From an uncultured Bacteroidia bacterium (GTDB lineage Bacteria > Bacteroidota > Bacteroidia > Bacteroidales > F082): DNA of 64,000 nucleotides. Position 1 is the first letter of the stretch. Each line of letters starts with the position of its first letter. The stretch is from assembly GCA_902799345.1 (NCBI GenBank), contig CADBZW010000005.1:62001-126000 (forward strand), written 5' to 3'. Below are positions 17,783 to 26,379 of the stretch, in pieces. The notes under the pieces are model-generated. The model did no database searches. It was not told the DNA's origin and saw nothing but the letters and a program-made list of their open reading frames with translations. The position numbers and the translations under genes are program-made.

Positions 17783-18523
17783 ATGAAACGCTACGGACTC
17801 ATCGGTCACCCACTAAAACATTCGCAGTCGAAGACGCTGTTTGAAGCGAAATTCGCTTACGAAGGCCTGGATTGCCGATACCAGAACTTCGACCTCAAGA
17901 ACATCGAAGAATTGCACGATGTCATGGAAAAGTACCCCGACCTCTGCGGCTTCAACGTGACCATTCCCTACAAGGAGGCCATCATTCCGCTTTTGGACGA
18001 CATTGACCCCGTGGCCAAGGAAGTGGGTGCCGTCAACGTGGTGAAGGTCACTGAGGGCAAGATGAAAGGCTACAACAGCGACGTGTATGGCTTCGAGCAG
18101 CTACTCAACCGCGCCATCAACGGCAAAGACATCGAGCACGCCTTGGTTTTGGGCACGGGGGGCGCTTCCAAGGCCGTGCAATATGTGCTGCGGCAAAAAG
18201 GCATCCCCTATTCCACCGTCAGCCGCAGCGCCGATCGTGGCGACCTCACCTACGACACATTGACCGACGACATCCTGCGACAGAACCACCTTATCATTAA
18301 TACAACGCCCTTGGGCATGGCCCCGCAAGTCGACAACTTCCCCGACATCCACTACCAAGCCCTGGGCAACAAGCATATCCTCATCGACTTGATCTACAAC
18401 CCAAAAGAGACATCGTTTATGGAGCTGGGCAGAAGTTGGGGCGCGAAGGTCTACAACGGCATGCAGATGTTTGAGGAACAGGCGAAAAAGACCTGGGAGA
18501 TTTTTTGTGATGATAACAAGTAA
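17783..18523 (+). CDS. aroE: Shikimate dehydrogenase
   Basis: 246 aa. Contains the shikimate-binding start YGLIGHPLKHSQSKTLFEAK, GFNVTIPYKEAIIPLLDDID with the catalytic Lys, GAVNVVK, the NADP glycine loop VLGTGGASKAVQY and the C-terminal YNGMQMFEEQA. It reduces 3-dehydroshikimate to shikimate in aromatic amino acid synthesis. It lies 6 bases after the DUF368 gene; aroK, the next enzyme in the pathway, is encoded about 1.5 kb away on the other strand. A hairpin repeat follows the gene. Confidence 0.93.
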   Translation: MKRYGLIGHPLKHSQSKTLFEAKFAYEGLDCRYQNFDLKNIEELHDVMEKYPDLCGFNVTIPYKEAIIPLLDDIDPVAKEVGAVNVVKVTEGKMKGYNSDVYGFEQLLNRAINGKDIEHALVLGTGGASKAVQYVLRQKGIPYSTVSRSADRGDLTYDTLTDDILRQNHLIINTTPLGMAPQVDNFPDIHYQALGNKHILIDLIYNPKETSFMELGRSWGAKVYNGMQMFEEQAKKTWEIFCDDNK

Positions 18524-18530
18524 CAACATG

Positions 18531-18604
18531 GCCGTCAGCTGTCAGCAATCAGCCGTCAGCTATAGTAACAACAAGCTGATAGCTGACTGCTGATAGCTGA
18601 TAGC
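18531..18604. repeat. Hairpin repeat of AGCTATCAGC/CAGCCGTCAGC words
   Basis: Arms AGCTGTCAGCAATCAGCC... (18537-18561) and its imperfect inverse (18574-18598) lie between aroE and rlmD. This is the same family as 11613-11681, and it may act as an intercistronic stem-loop. Confidence 0.7.
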
Positions 18605-18613
18605 AAAAAAAAT

Positions 18614-20056
18614 ATGGCGAGACAAAAAGTAAAACGAGAACCTGAATATTTGGAAGACGTCGAGATCATCGACGCTGGTGCGGAAGGCATGTCGGTAGCC
18701 AAACCCGAAGGGCGCGTGGTCTTCATCCCCTTTGGCGTGCCTGGCGACGTGGTCGACATCGAAGTGTACAAACGCAAGAAGAACTTCTTCGAAGGCAAAA
18801 TCTTGAATTTCAAGAAGAGGTCGGACAAGCGCGTGGAGCCGGTATGCCAACATTTCGGTCTCTGCGGTGGCTGCAAGTGGCAGCATGAAGCCTACGAGTG
18901 GCAAATCTTCTACAAACAGAAGCAGGTGAAGGACAACTTCGACCGCATCGGCAAGATTGAATACCCCGAGATACGTCCAATAATAGGCTGCGAGAAGCAG
19001 TTCCACTATCGTAACAAGTTGGAATACACCTTCTCCAACCGCAAGTGGCTCACCGACGGCGCACCCACAGGCACCCACGACGAAGACGCCTGCAAAGGCC
19101 TGGGCTTCCACCTGCCTCAGCTCTTCGACCGCGTGGTCGACATCGAGCAGTGCCATCTGCAAGCCGACCCGTCGAACGACATCCGACTCTTCGTCAGGCG
19201 CTTCACAATGGAACGCCACCTGCCCTACTATAACTTCCGTGCACACGAAGGCCTGCTCCGCAACCTCGTCATCCGCTGCAACTCGAAGGGCGAATTCATG
19301 GTCATCCTCGTCGTCAGTGAAGAGAACGAAGTGGTGCGCCACGAGCTGATGCCTGCCTTGGAGATGGCCTTCCCGCAAATCGTGTCGTTGCTCTTGGTCA
19401 TCAATCCGAAGCTGAACGACATCATCAACGACCTGCCTTTTGAATGCCTCAAGGGCGAGCCATACCTCATCGAGACCATGAAATCGCCTCGACCGGGCTT
19501 TGACGACCTCAAGTTCCGCATCGGTCCGGTGTCGTTCTTCCAGACCAACGTCTACCAAGCCGAGCGGCTCTACAAGACCGCCTTCGACCTCGCCGAGGTG
19601 CAAGGCGACGAGCTGATGTACGACCTCTACACGGGCACGGGCACCATCGCCCAGTATTTCTCACGTTTCGTGAAGAAGGTCGTCGGCATTGAGTATGTGG
19701 AGGCTGCCATCGCCGACGCCAAGGTGAACGCCGACATCAACGGCATCACCAACTGCGTGTTTTATGCAGGCGACATGGCCAAAGTGTTCACCGACGACTT
19801 CATTGAAACGAACGGCCGCCCCGACCTCATCGTCACCGACCCGCCCCGTGCAGGCATGGCCGAGAAGGTGGTGGAGCAGCTGTTAAAGATACGTGCCCAG
19901 AAGATCGTTTATGTGAGTTGTAACCCTGCTACGCAGGCCCGCGACCTGCAGCTGTTGGATTCGGCATACAAGGTCATGGCGGTGCAGCCCGTCGACATGT
20001 TCCCCCACACACAGCACGTGGAGAATGTGTGTCTGTTGAAGTTAAGAGAGTCTTAG
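18614..20056 (+). CDS. rlmD: 23S rRNA (uracil-C5)-methyltransferase, RlmD/RlmCD family
   Basis: 480 aa. An N-terminal TRAM-like domain (about 12-70) is followed by the iron-sulfur cluster cysteines in CQHFGLCGGCKWQ (near 78-90), a distal Cys, and the SAM-dependent fold with QTNVYQAERLYK, YDLYTGTGTIAQYFS, DPPRAGMAEKVVEQL and the catalytic VSCNPAT. It transfers a methyl group to a uracil in 23S rRNA. It could be RumA/RlmD or the two-site RlmCD type. The 3' end overlaps aroK convergently by 15 bases. Confidence 0.88.
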   Translation: MARQKVKREPEYLEDVEIIDAGAEGMSVAKPEGRVVFIPFGVPGDVVDIEVYKRKKNFFEGKILNFKKRSDKRVEPVCQHFGLCGGCKWQHEAYEWQIFYKQKQVKDNFDRIGKIEYPEIRPIIGCEKQFHYRNKLEYTFSNRKWLTDGAPTGTHDEDACKGLGFHLPQLFDRVVDIEQCHLQADPSNDIRLFVRRFTMERHLPYYNFRAHEGLLRNLVIRCNSKGEFMVILVVSEENEVVRHELMPALEMAFPQIVSLLLVINPKLNDIINDLPFECLKGEPYLIETMKSPRPGFDDLKFRIGPVSFFQTNVYQAERLYKTAFDLAEVQGDELMYDLYTGTGTIAQYFSRFVKKVVGIEYVEAAIADAKVNADINGITNCVFYAGDMAKVFTDDFIETNGRPDLIVTDPPRAGMAEKVVEQLLKIRAQKIVYVSCNPATQARDLQLLDSAYKVMAVQPVDMFPHTQHVENVCLLKLRES

Positions 20057-20557
20057 ACCTTCTAATTGACTCACAAGATCATCCAAATCCAGGTCTTCGG
20101 CTTTCACGGTGATACGGGCTTGTTCATAGAACGGCAGCCGTTCGGCATAATGCCGTTGCACGAACTCGGTCAGTTCCTTTTCGCTTTTGCCGATGGCCAA
20201 AGGGCGTTTGCGCTTGGCGTGAAGCAAACGGTCGACAACGGCTTTCTCGCTGATTTTCAAAAAAACCGTCAGCCCATGCTGATTCATCCATTCCATATTG
20301 TCGAAATAGCAAGCCGTTCCACCACCAGTAGCAACCACCACGTTATCAAGGCTTTCCGTTGACTTCAGTACCTCCGATTCCAACTTGCGGTAGAGGGCTT
20401 CGTCGTATTTGTGGAAGAAGTCGCACACCGAAATACGGTATTTCGCCTCAAACAGCTCGTCGGTATCGGCCACGTCCCAACCAAGGCGGTTGGCGAGCCG
20501 CTTTGCTGCGGTTGACTTGCCCGCACCCATATAGCCGACGAGGTAAATACGATTCAA
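20042..20557 (-). CDS. aroK: Shikimate kinase
   Basis: 171 aa. P-loop YLVGYMGAGKSTAAKRLA, shikimate-binding DTDELFE and ATGGGTACYFDN, and the lid Arg region KRKRPLAIG. It phosphorylates shikimate at O3. The last five codons overlap the end of rlmD on the opposite strand. Upstream lies a tract of AAAATTC/CATTCAGC repeats and no clear promoter box was found in it. Confidence 0.93.
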   Translation of the reverse strand: MNRIYLVGYMGAGKSTAAKRLANRLGWDVADTDELFEAKYRISVCDFFHKYDEALYRKLESEVLKSTESLDNVVVATGGGTACYFDNMEWMNQHGLTVFLKISEKAVVDRLLHAKRKRPLAIGKSEKELTEFVQRHYAERLPFYEQARITVKAEDLDLDDLVSQLEGLRLS

Positions 20558-20573
20558 AACCTAAAATTCAAAA

Positions 20574-20637
20574 TTCAATATTTAAAATTCAAAATTTCGC
20601 ATTCAGCATTCCACATTCATCATTCAGCATTAATCAT
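20574..20637. repeat. AAAATTCAAAATTC / CATTCAGCATT direct-repeat tract
   Basis: Low-complexity tract of repeated AAAATTC words followed by GCATTCAGCATTCCACATTC-type words. Its right part runs into the radical SAM gene, so that enzyme's last residues (INAE) and stop codon are written by the repeat. Confidence 0.6.
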
Positions 20638-21696
20638 GTGGTATTGGCAAATTTGCAGCTTCCCGTCGCCATCGCGGAGGTGGAAACCGTTGCCTTGGCA
20701 ATAGCTCCACATCTTGCAACTGGCGCACTGGTCGGTCTTCATCCATTTACGGTCGCGGTAGACTTGGAACTTGTTTTGCCAAACGTCCCAGAAGCTGTCC
20801 TGATAAATGTTGCCCTGATGATAGTCGCTGCGGATGCTGAGACAGCCAGAGATGGCGCCGTCGGCAAGCACCGAGGCGATGTTGATGCCTGCGCTGCACG
20901 AATAATAATGATTGCGCACCTCGCCTTCATATTTTCCAAGGAATCCGTCGCATCCATAGTCGGCACGAATCTTGCCCTCCAGGCGGGTTTGCTTGATGAA
21001 CTCCATCATCTGCACAAATTGCTCTTTGCTGAGCTTGAACACAGGTTCGTTGGTGGCACGGCCGAAAGGAAACACAGTAAACAGGCGCCAGCGGCGGATG
21101 CCTAACGAAATCAAAAAGTCACGAAACTCAGGCAAGTATTTGATAGTACGCTGGTTGACGCAGGTAATGACGTCCCAAGTGAGGTCGGGATGTTGTTTCA
21201 TAGCCTCCACGGCACGCAGCACGTTCTTGTAACTCATGGGGTTGCCACGCATCCAGTTGTGGTCTTCCTCGAAGCCATCGAAGCTCACGGCGATGCTTTT
21301 CAGTCCAGCCTCGACAAACTCATTGAGTTTCTCGGCGGAAAGCAACATGCCATTGCACACCATACCCCAATTGAAGCCACGTTTGGTAATCTCGGCACCA
21401 CACTGTGCCAAATCATTGCGCATGGTAGGCTCTCCCCCTGTAGTGATAACCATCACCTTAGATGGATCTTGGTGGGCACGCACGTCGTCGAGCACCTTGG
21501 CGAAATCGGCGAAGGGCATGTCGTCCTTTTCAGAAAGCATACGACAGTCGGAGCCGCAATGGCGGCAATTCAAGTTACAACGAAGGGTACATTCCCAAAA
21601 CAACTGGTGTAGCTCGTGCTCATCGATGCGCTGTTGCAGCACAGCGCGATTGAGTTCGAGCATCACCTTTTTGTAAAAGCCTAGGTGTTCGCTCAT
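20620..21696 (-). CDS. Radical SAM/SPASM enzyme of the rSAM-lipoprotein type
   Basis: 358 aa. The radical SAM cluster motif is C40-x3-C44-x2-C47 in ECTLRCNLNCRHCGSDC. Other SAM-site motifs are TTGGEPTMRNDL and VSFDGFEEDHNWMRG. The C-terminal SPASM domain (about 260-350) supplies auxiliary [4Fe-4S] ligands: YYSCSAGINIASVLADG, GCLSIR, QCASCKMWSYCQGNGFHLR and ICQYH. SPASM enzymes usually modify peptides. The preceding gene, 17 bases upstream on the same strand, encodes a lipoprotein with two VYGSPEII motifs. This matches the radical SAM/lipoprotein pairing seen in Bacteroidota genomes (I recall it as TIGR04133/TIGR04134). ATG 21696 is used; a TTG lies one codon earlier. Substrate identity is inference. 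Confidence 0.82.
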   Translation of the reverse strand: MSEHLGFYKKVMLELNRAVLQQRIDEHELHQLFWECTLRCNLNCRHCGSDCRMLSEKDDMPFADFAKVLDDVRAHQDPSKVMVITTGGEPTMRNDLAQCGAEITKRGFNWGMVCNGMLLSAEKLNEFVEAGLKSIAVSFDGFEEDHNWMRGNPMSYKNVLRAVEAMKQHPDLTWDVITCVNQRTIKYLPEFRDFLISLGIRRWRLFTVFPFGRATNEPVFKLSKEQFVQMMEFIKQTRLEGKIRADYGCDGFLGKYEGEVRNHYYSCSAGINIASVLADGAISGCLSIRSDYHQGNIYQDSFWDVWQNKFQVYRDRKWMKTDQCASCKMWSYCQGNGFHLRDGDGKLQICQYHMINAE

Positions 21697-21713
21697 CAAG
21701 GACGGTTTTAACC

Positions 21714-22169
21714 TTATTGCTGGTTCAACTCCTTAAGTTGCTTTTTCAGGCCTTGCATCTCTTCTCTCATGCGTTGGGTCTCGCGGCCATATTCCTCAAT
21801 GATCTCGGGCGAGCCGTAGACACAGGCCCCCTCGCGACGTTGCAGCGCCTCTTGAAGTTCAACGATGCGTTCCTGCAAGGCCACACGTCGGGCACTCTTT
21901 TCCAAATCCACATTCTCACCCAATTTGGCATTGATGGAATCGAGTTGGCTTCTGAGACGATAAGTCTCAGCACCATACCTGGCAATGATTTCGGGCGAGC
22001 CATACACAGCCGCTCCCTCGCGACGTGTCAGTATGTCTTGGATAGCGTCGCGCTCCTTGATGAGTTGCTTGCGTTCCTTTCGCGACAGGCCGTTGGTCGT
22101 GGTGCAAGCCGCCAAAAAGGCCAATCCCGAAAGCACACCTATGCATACAGTTCGAACTACTTTTTTCAT
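21714..22169 (-). CDS. Coiled-coil lipoprotein with duplicated VYGSPEII motif, putative radical SAM substrate
   Basis: 151 aa. Lipobox L-A-A-C22 after MKKVVRTVCIGVLSGLAFL. The mature part is a highly charged helical, coiled-coil-prone chain holding two copies, 62 residues apart, of RREGA(A/C)VYGSPEII followed by xxYGxET: residues 49-69 and 111-131. The second copy has Cys116 where the first has Ala54. It stands directly before the radical SAM/SPASM gene behind its own promoter box. The Y-G-S-P core resembles the M-Y-G-T-P word I recall in rSAM-associated lipoproteins, but the helical, repeat-bearing body looks different. Could be a modified surface or periplasmic lipoprotein; modification is not shown by sequence. 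Confidence 0.8.
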   Translation of the reverse strand: MKKVVRTVCIGVLSGLAFLAACTTTNGLSRKERKQLIKERDAIQDILTRREGAAVYGSPEIIARYGAETYRLRSQLDSINAKLGENVDLEKSARRVALQERIVELQEALQRREGACVYGSPEIIEEYGRETQRMREEMQGLKKQLKELNQQ

Positions 22170-22191
22170 CTCAAAAATGTGTTATAACGCG

Positions 22192-22200
22192 GCAAAGGTA
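22192..22200 (-). promoter_or_regulatory. Bacteroidota -7 promoter box
   Basis: TACCTTTGC on the minus strand, 22 bases before the lipoprotein start. It would drive the lipoprotein/radical SAM operon. Confidence 0.6.
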
Positions 22201-22204
22201 AGAA

Positions 22205-22238
22205 ATAGTTTAGAGTTGAGAGTTTAGAGTTGAGAGTT
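22205..22238. repeat. TTTAGAGTTGAGAG direct-repeat tract
   Basis: Two and a half near-identical copies of TTTAGAGTTGAGAG between the lipoprotein and beta-barrel genes, related to the tract at 6841-6873. Confidence 0.6.
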
Positions 22239-22267
22239 TTTTTGTTTTGGGAATAAAAAAAGATGCA

Positions 22268-22903
22268 TCAGTTGATGCCGATGCCGACGAAAAAGCCGCG
22301 GGTCTTAGTGGTTTGTTCAGGCATCTTGTCGAGGTCGTTGAAGCCCATCCGGTAACCACCGAAGAGCATGAAGCCTCTGTATTCCACGAAAAGGCCGCCA
22401 GCCGCACCGATTTCGAAGCGACGCAGGGCGAGTTCAGGGTAGGATAGGTTTTCACCATAGCGGTTGACGGTATGGTCGGCGGCATGGGTTACGATGTCCT
22501 TATACTTGCGCGTGAAGTTGATGCCGTACGACAGCGTGGGCCCAGCGAAGAGGCCGAGACCGACGTCGTGGCCTAGGTCGAAGTCGTAGTTCAGCAACAG
22601 GGGCAGATCCATAACGAACTGCCAGTCTTGGGTCTCGAATTGGTCGTCGTTGCCATTGGCGGAGTTCACACGGATTTGTAGGGCAGGAACGAAGTCGAGG
22701 TCGCCGACGATATCGAAACTGTAGTGGATGCCGCCGAAGAAGCCATGGTAAAGGGTGGAAGCGGACTCCCTATCCGCCACGGCGGGACCTTTGACGACGA
22801 GTTTTTGGGGCGCATAACCAGCATGGAAGCCGACTTGGGCGTTGAGTTTTGCAGCAGGCAACAACAGGGTTGCAAATGCCAAAATAAGAATAGTTCTCTT
22901 CAT
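22268..22903 (-). CDS. Outer-membrane beta-barrel (porin family) protein
   Basis: 211 aa, start MKRTILILAFATLLLPAAKLNAQ at 22903. The body alternates hydrophobic and polar residues with aromatic girdles typical of eight-stranded barrels (VGFHAGYAPQ, GFFGGIHYSF, VGLGLFAGPTLSYGINF, GAAGGLFVEYRG, MLFGGYRMGF) and ends GFFVGIGIN. It resembles the outer membrane beta-barrel domain of the PorT type common in Bacteroidota. It follows the GH3 gene by 19 bases on the same strand. Function unknown. Confidence 0.75.
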   Translation of the reverse strand: MKRTILILAFATLLLPAAKLNAQVGFHAGYAPQKLVVKGPAVADRESASTLYHGFFGGIHYSFDIVGDLDFVPALQIRVNSANGNDDQFETQDWQFVMDLPLLLNYDFDLGHDVGLGLFAGPTLSYGINFTRKYKDIVTHAADHTVNRYGENLSYPELALRRFEIGAAGGLFVEYRGFMLFGGYRMGFNDLDKMPEQTTKTRGFFVGIGIN

Positions 22904-22922
22904 ATATTTAAGGATTTTTCTT

Positions 22923-25238
22923 CTATAACGAAATGGAAAAAGTTTTATTTTGTGCTGTTTTTGCATCACCACCGCCCACAGAAACGGTGAAATCGCCCGC
23001 CTCTAAATGCCAACCTTTTTCTGTGGAATACACCGAGAGGTCGCGTTGGGTAAGGTAGAAGGTCGCCTGGCAAGTCTCACCTTTATTAATATGCACGCGT
23101 CGGAAGCCTTTCAGCAGCTTGGAGACTGGAGCAACGGAGGCGACCTCATCGCGGACATATAGTTGGACGACTTCATCGCCGTCGCAAGGACCGATGTTTT
23201 TCACGTTGCATGAAACACGGAAGATTGTATCGTAGGGTTTCAATTCATTCGAGACGCGATGAATCGGCGTCTCTACATGAATGTCACTGTATTCGAATTG
23301 GGTATAGCTTAAGCCATATCCAAAGGGATAAAGCGGCTTGGCGGATTCTTCAACATAATCACCCGTAGCGGGTTGGGAATAATACACGGGGAGTTGTCCT
23401 ACCGAACGAGGGATGGAGATGGGCAGACGGCCAGCGGGATTGTAGTCACCCCAAAGGATGTCGGCCAAAGCGGAACCGCCCTCCATGCCAGGATACCACA
23501 TCGTCAGCAGGGCGTTTGACTTTTCGGCGGCAAGGTTCATGTCCAGTGGGCGGCCTTGGATGTAAATCGTCACGACGGGTTTGCCCGTGGCATAGATGCG
23601 CTGCATCAGTTCCTCTTGCTTGCCTAATAGTCTCAATGTGGAGCGGTCGTAACCCTCGCCGCAGTCCATATCGGAAATGCACTCGTTGACGATGGCGGCA
23701 CCGGTGTCTTCATAGCTCGTCTTGAAGTCGCGGGCAGAGGATCCACCCACAACCAACACCACAACATCGGTGGACTTGGCGATTCTGACCGCCTCGTCGA
23801 TGTCGGCATCGTTTTCATCGCGCACGGCACAGCCTTTGGCGTAGGTCACCTCTGCCCTGCTCTTTTCGCGGACGCCTTCGAGTAGGGTCACGATGCGGTC
23901 GGGGTCTTGAGGCGCAGTGTAGTCGCCGAGTTGGTTGTACATGTTGTCTGCGTTCGGACCAATGACAGCCACCTTTTTTATACTTTCGTCGAAAGGCAAA
24001 ATGCCATCATTTTTGAGCAAAACCGCGGATTCTAATGCCACTTGTTTGGCCAGCTGGGCGTTCTCTTTCGTGCCCACTTCTGCCTCGGCCATAGCCACGT
24101 CAACGTATGGGTTGTCGAACAGTCCGAGGTCGTATTTCAGTTGCAGCACATGGCGCACGGCCCAGTCGATGTCGGACTCGGCAACCAAGCCGCGCTGCAA
24201 GGCTTCTTTCAAGAAGCCACCGTAATTATAGCCGCCCAAGTCAATGTCGACACCTGCTTTCAAGGCCATGGCAGCGGCTTCGACAGGGTCGGCGGCCACA
24301 TGTTGTGTGGCATAGATGGCGTTGACGGCTTTCAAATCGGAGAAAACCACACCTTTGAAGTCCCATGAATTGCGAAGAATGTCTTGCAACAGCCATTGAT
24401 TTGCTGAGCAAGGCACACCATCAATGGTGTTGTAGGATGTCATCACGGTCGTGGCGCCGCCTTCGATGATAGCTTTCTCAAAAGCAGGCAGGTAATCTGT
24501 CATCAGTCGGTTGGGACCGACATCGGCGGTGGCGGCATTATGGCCGCCTTGAGGGATGCCATAGGCAGCCAGATGCTTCAAGGTGGCGCAGACGTTTTTC
24601 TGCATTCCTCTCACGATGGCAGCACCCAGCATGCCAGCAAGATAAGGGTCTTCACCCATCGTCTCCTCCACCCTCGACCACCGCGGGTCACGGGCGATGT
24701 CGAGGACAGGGCCATAGCCGATTTGTGCGCCTTGAAGGCGAACCTCCTTCCCCATCACTTGGCCCATCTGTTCAAGCAACACTGGGTTCCATGTGCTGGC
24801 CTGTCCAATACCTGTCGGGAAAACGGTTGTGCCTACCGCCATGTGGCCGTGGGGCGTCTCCTCGCAAAACAGCAGCGGAATGCCAAGCCTCGTGTTTTCG
24901 ATGGCATGGCGTTGCATCATGTTCAGCAGCCTTGCCGATTCTCTGGGATGAAGACCCGTCTCCACGGTCTTCCTCGACCAAGGGTCGGCACGAAGCACCG
25001 CCCAGCAGGAACCGAGCGGCAGGGTGTCCATCATCCCAATGAAATCGTCAGCAAGCCAAAGCGAATCGCCGTCTTTGCCGTAGAAGTTGAAGCCGATAGG
25101 GCAAGTCAGCTGGCCGCATTTCTCCTCGAGGGTCATCTGGGAGAGCAATGTTTCTACTTTGTCTTGCTTTTTGGTGCAGGAAGACAACAACAAACACCCT
25201 ATCACAAAGAAAGACAGTATTGTCCCCTTTACCGTCAT
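22923..25238 (-). CDS. bglX: Glycoside hydrolase family 3 lipoprotein, beta-glucosidase-like
   Basis: 771 aa. Start chosen at MTVKGTILSFFVIGCLLLSSC (25238), a good lipoprotein signal; the frame is open 51 codons further but that part translates a palindromic repeat. The GH3 barrel has RLGIPLLFCEETPHGH, ARDPRWSRVEETMGEDP, LKHLAAYGIPQGG and the nucleophile D301 in GVVFSDLKAVN. Then come the GH3 C-terminal domain (VVVLVVGGSSARDF, GRPLDMNLAAEKSNALLTMW) and a fibronectin-like tail with YPFGYGLSYTQFEYSD. It cleaves beta-glucosides or related glycans in the periplasm or on the surface. Co-directional with ddh upstream and the barrel gene downstream. Confidence 0.88.
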   Translation of the reverse strand: MTVKGTILSFFVIGCLLLSSCTKKQDKVETLLSQMTLEEKCGQLTCPIGFNFYGKDGDSLWLADDFIGMMDTLPLGSCWAVLRADPWSRKTVETGLHPRESARLLNMMQRHAIENTRLGIPLLFCEETPHGHMAVGTTVFPTGIGQASTWNPVLLEQMGQVMGKEVRLQGAQIGYGPVLDIARDPRWSRVEETMGEDPYLAGMLGAAIVRGMQKNVCATLKHLAAYGIPQGGHNAATADVGPNRLMTDYLPAFEKAIIEGGATTVMTSYNTIDGVPCSANQWLLQDILRNSWDFKGVVFSDLKAVNAIYATQHVAADPVEAAAMALKAGVDIDLGGYNYGGFLKEALQRGLVAESDIDWAVRHVLQLKYDLGLFDNPYVDVAMAEAEVGTKENAQLAKQVALESAVLLKNDGILPFDESIKKVAVIGPNADNMYNQLGDYTAPQDPDRIVTLLEGVREKSRAEVTYAKGCAVRDENDADIDEAVRIAKSTDVVVLVVGGSSARDFKTSYEDTGAAIVNECISDMDCGEGYDRSTLRLLGKQEELMQRIYATGKPVVTIYIQGRPLDMNLAAEKSNALLTMWYPGMEGGSALADILWGDYNPAGRLPISIPRSVGQLPVYYSQPATGDYVEESAKPLYPFGYGLSYTQFEYSDIHVETPIHRVSNELKPYDTIFRVSCNVKNIGPCDGDEVVQLYVRDEVASVAPVSKLLKGFRRVHINKGETCQATFYLTQRDLSVYSTEKGWHLEAGDFTVSVGGGDAKTAQNKTFSISL

Positions 25239-25366
25239 GGCGGACAAGGATCCGCCATCTCCTGTAATAGAAGGTAGGCCTTTGCATTCAGGAGATCGCG
25301 GATCGAGTCCGCGATGACGTCGGGTCAATCGCGGTTCTGTGCCAGCGATGAAGCCCGCAATGACGG
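25232..25366. repeat. Compound palindromic repeat overlapping the GH3 start
   Basis: Same family as 3853-3982. Hairpins: ATGGCGGA-caagga-TCCGCCAT, ATCTCCTG...CAGGAGAT and CGCGGA-tcgag-TCCGCG. Boundary words are CCGTCAT and ATGACGG. The ATG used by the GH3 gene lies inside the element's boundary word. Confidence 0.7.
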
Positions 25367-25397
25367 CAAAAGGATGATGTTTGTGTTTCATTATGGA

Positions 25398-26291
25398 TTA
25401 CACCAGTTTTCCAATCAGTTCCTCTCGGTCGCCAGAGAGCATGTCGATGACGGGAATCTCCACCATCGTATAGCAGCCTGGTTGCAAGCGCATTGTGGCG
25501 CGGGCCACATTGACCAGCACCTGACCCGTCAAAGCAGGGTTGTTGATGCTCATATTGAATTCCATGCGCTGATTTTGGGTCTTTCCCGACACGCCCTTGC
25601 GCACGAGATTCACGCCATGCCCCATGTCGCGCACGGCATCGACACTGTCGACGGCGAACACATGCGTCTCGTCATTGGCAAAATACGGGTCGGCCTTGAT
25701 ATCCTTGGTCACTTGTTCAAGCGTGGCACCGTCTTCCAGCTCCACATACACCATACGGCGGTGAATGCCTTCGCCCAGCGGAATCGTCACCGAAAGGGCG
25801 TTCTTCACGCCTTTCTTGGAACGCACACAGACACTGTGACCCATCGACATACCAGGACCGAAGTTAGTGTAGGACAATCCTTTAGGCGCTAAGCTCTGCA
25901 TCAAAGTACGGACGATGGAGTCGGAACCTGGGTCCCAACCGGCGGCGATAACGCTGACGGTTTTCGTTTCCTTATTAATAGGCATCAGCTCACGACGGTA
26001 GTCAACGATGGATGTGTGGATATCGAAGGAGTCCACGGTATTGATACCCAAAGGAAGGATTTGTTTGGCGTACTCGGGACAGCTACGTGTGGGGCAAGCC
26101 AGGATGGCCACGTCGACGTCTTTCAAGTCTCTTATGTCGCTTACCACCTCATAGGGAGAGAGTTCAATAGTTTTGTTAGCATTGCGGCGGACGATGCCGG
26201 CCACTTCGAAATCCGGGGCGGCTTCAAGGGCTTCTAGTGCGAAGCGGCCCACATTGCCATAACCTACTATGGCAGCTCTGATTTTGTTCAT
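25398..26291 (-). CDS. ddh: meso-Diaminopimelate dehydrogenase
   Basis: 297 aa, start MNKIRAAIVGYGNVGRFALEAL at 26291, chosen because the promoter box lies just upstream. NADP-binding GYGNVGR, then ILACPTRSCPEYAKQIL, SFDIHTSIVDYRREL, AAGWDPGSDSIVRTL and FGPGMSMGHS are all typical of DAP dehydrogenase, which makes meso-DAP in one reductive-amination step for peptidoglycan and lysine. It is followed after the palindromic repeat by the GH3 gene, and divergent from the first C25 protease gene. Confidence 0.92.
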   Translation of the reverse strand: MNKIRAAIVGYGNVGRFALEALEAAPDFEVAGIVRRNANKTIELSPYEVVSDIRDLKDVDVAILACPTRSCPEYAKQILPLGINTVDSFDIHTSIVDYRRELMPINKETKTVSVIAAGWDPGSDSIVRTLMQSLAPKGLSYTNFGPGMSMGHSVCVRSKKGVKNALSVTIPLGEGIHRRMVYVELEDGATLEQVTKDIKADPYFANDETHVFAVDSVDAVRDMGHGVNLVRKGVSGKTQNQRMEFNMSINNPALTGQVLVNVARATMRLQPGCYTMVEIPVIDMLSGDREELIGKLV

Positions 26292-26309
26292 AGTTTCAAA
26301 TTTTAAAGG

Positions 26310-26318
26310 GCAAAAATA
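26310..26318 (-). promoter_or_regulatory. Bacteroidota -7 promoter box (ddh)
   Basis: TATTTTTGC on the minus strand, 18 bases before the ddh ATG. Confidence 0.65.
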
Positions 26319-26350
26319 GGAAAACCAACCCAATTATGGCGAGATTTTTA

Positions 26351-26359
26351 TATTTTTGC
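26351..26359 (+). promoter_or_regulatory. Bacteroidota -7 promoter box (C25 protease)
   Basis: TATTTTTGC, 20 bases before the ATG at 26380. It forms a compact divergent promoter pair with the ddh box and rules out an upstream TTG start. Confidence 0.7.
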
Positions 26360-26379
26360 ACCCAAATTTTTTAACCTCT

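Noticed and set aside
18531-18604. Possible short CRISPR-like array in the repeated AGCTGATAGCTGACTGC words
   Set aside because: Units are inverted and without spacers, and no cas genes are present; it is a hairpin repeat.
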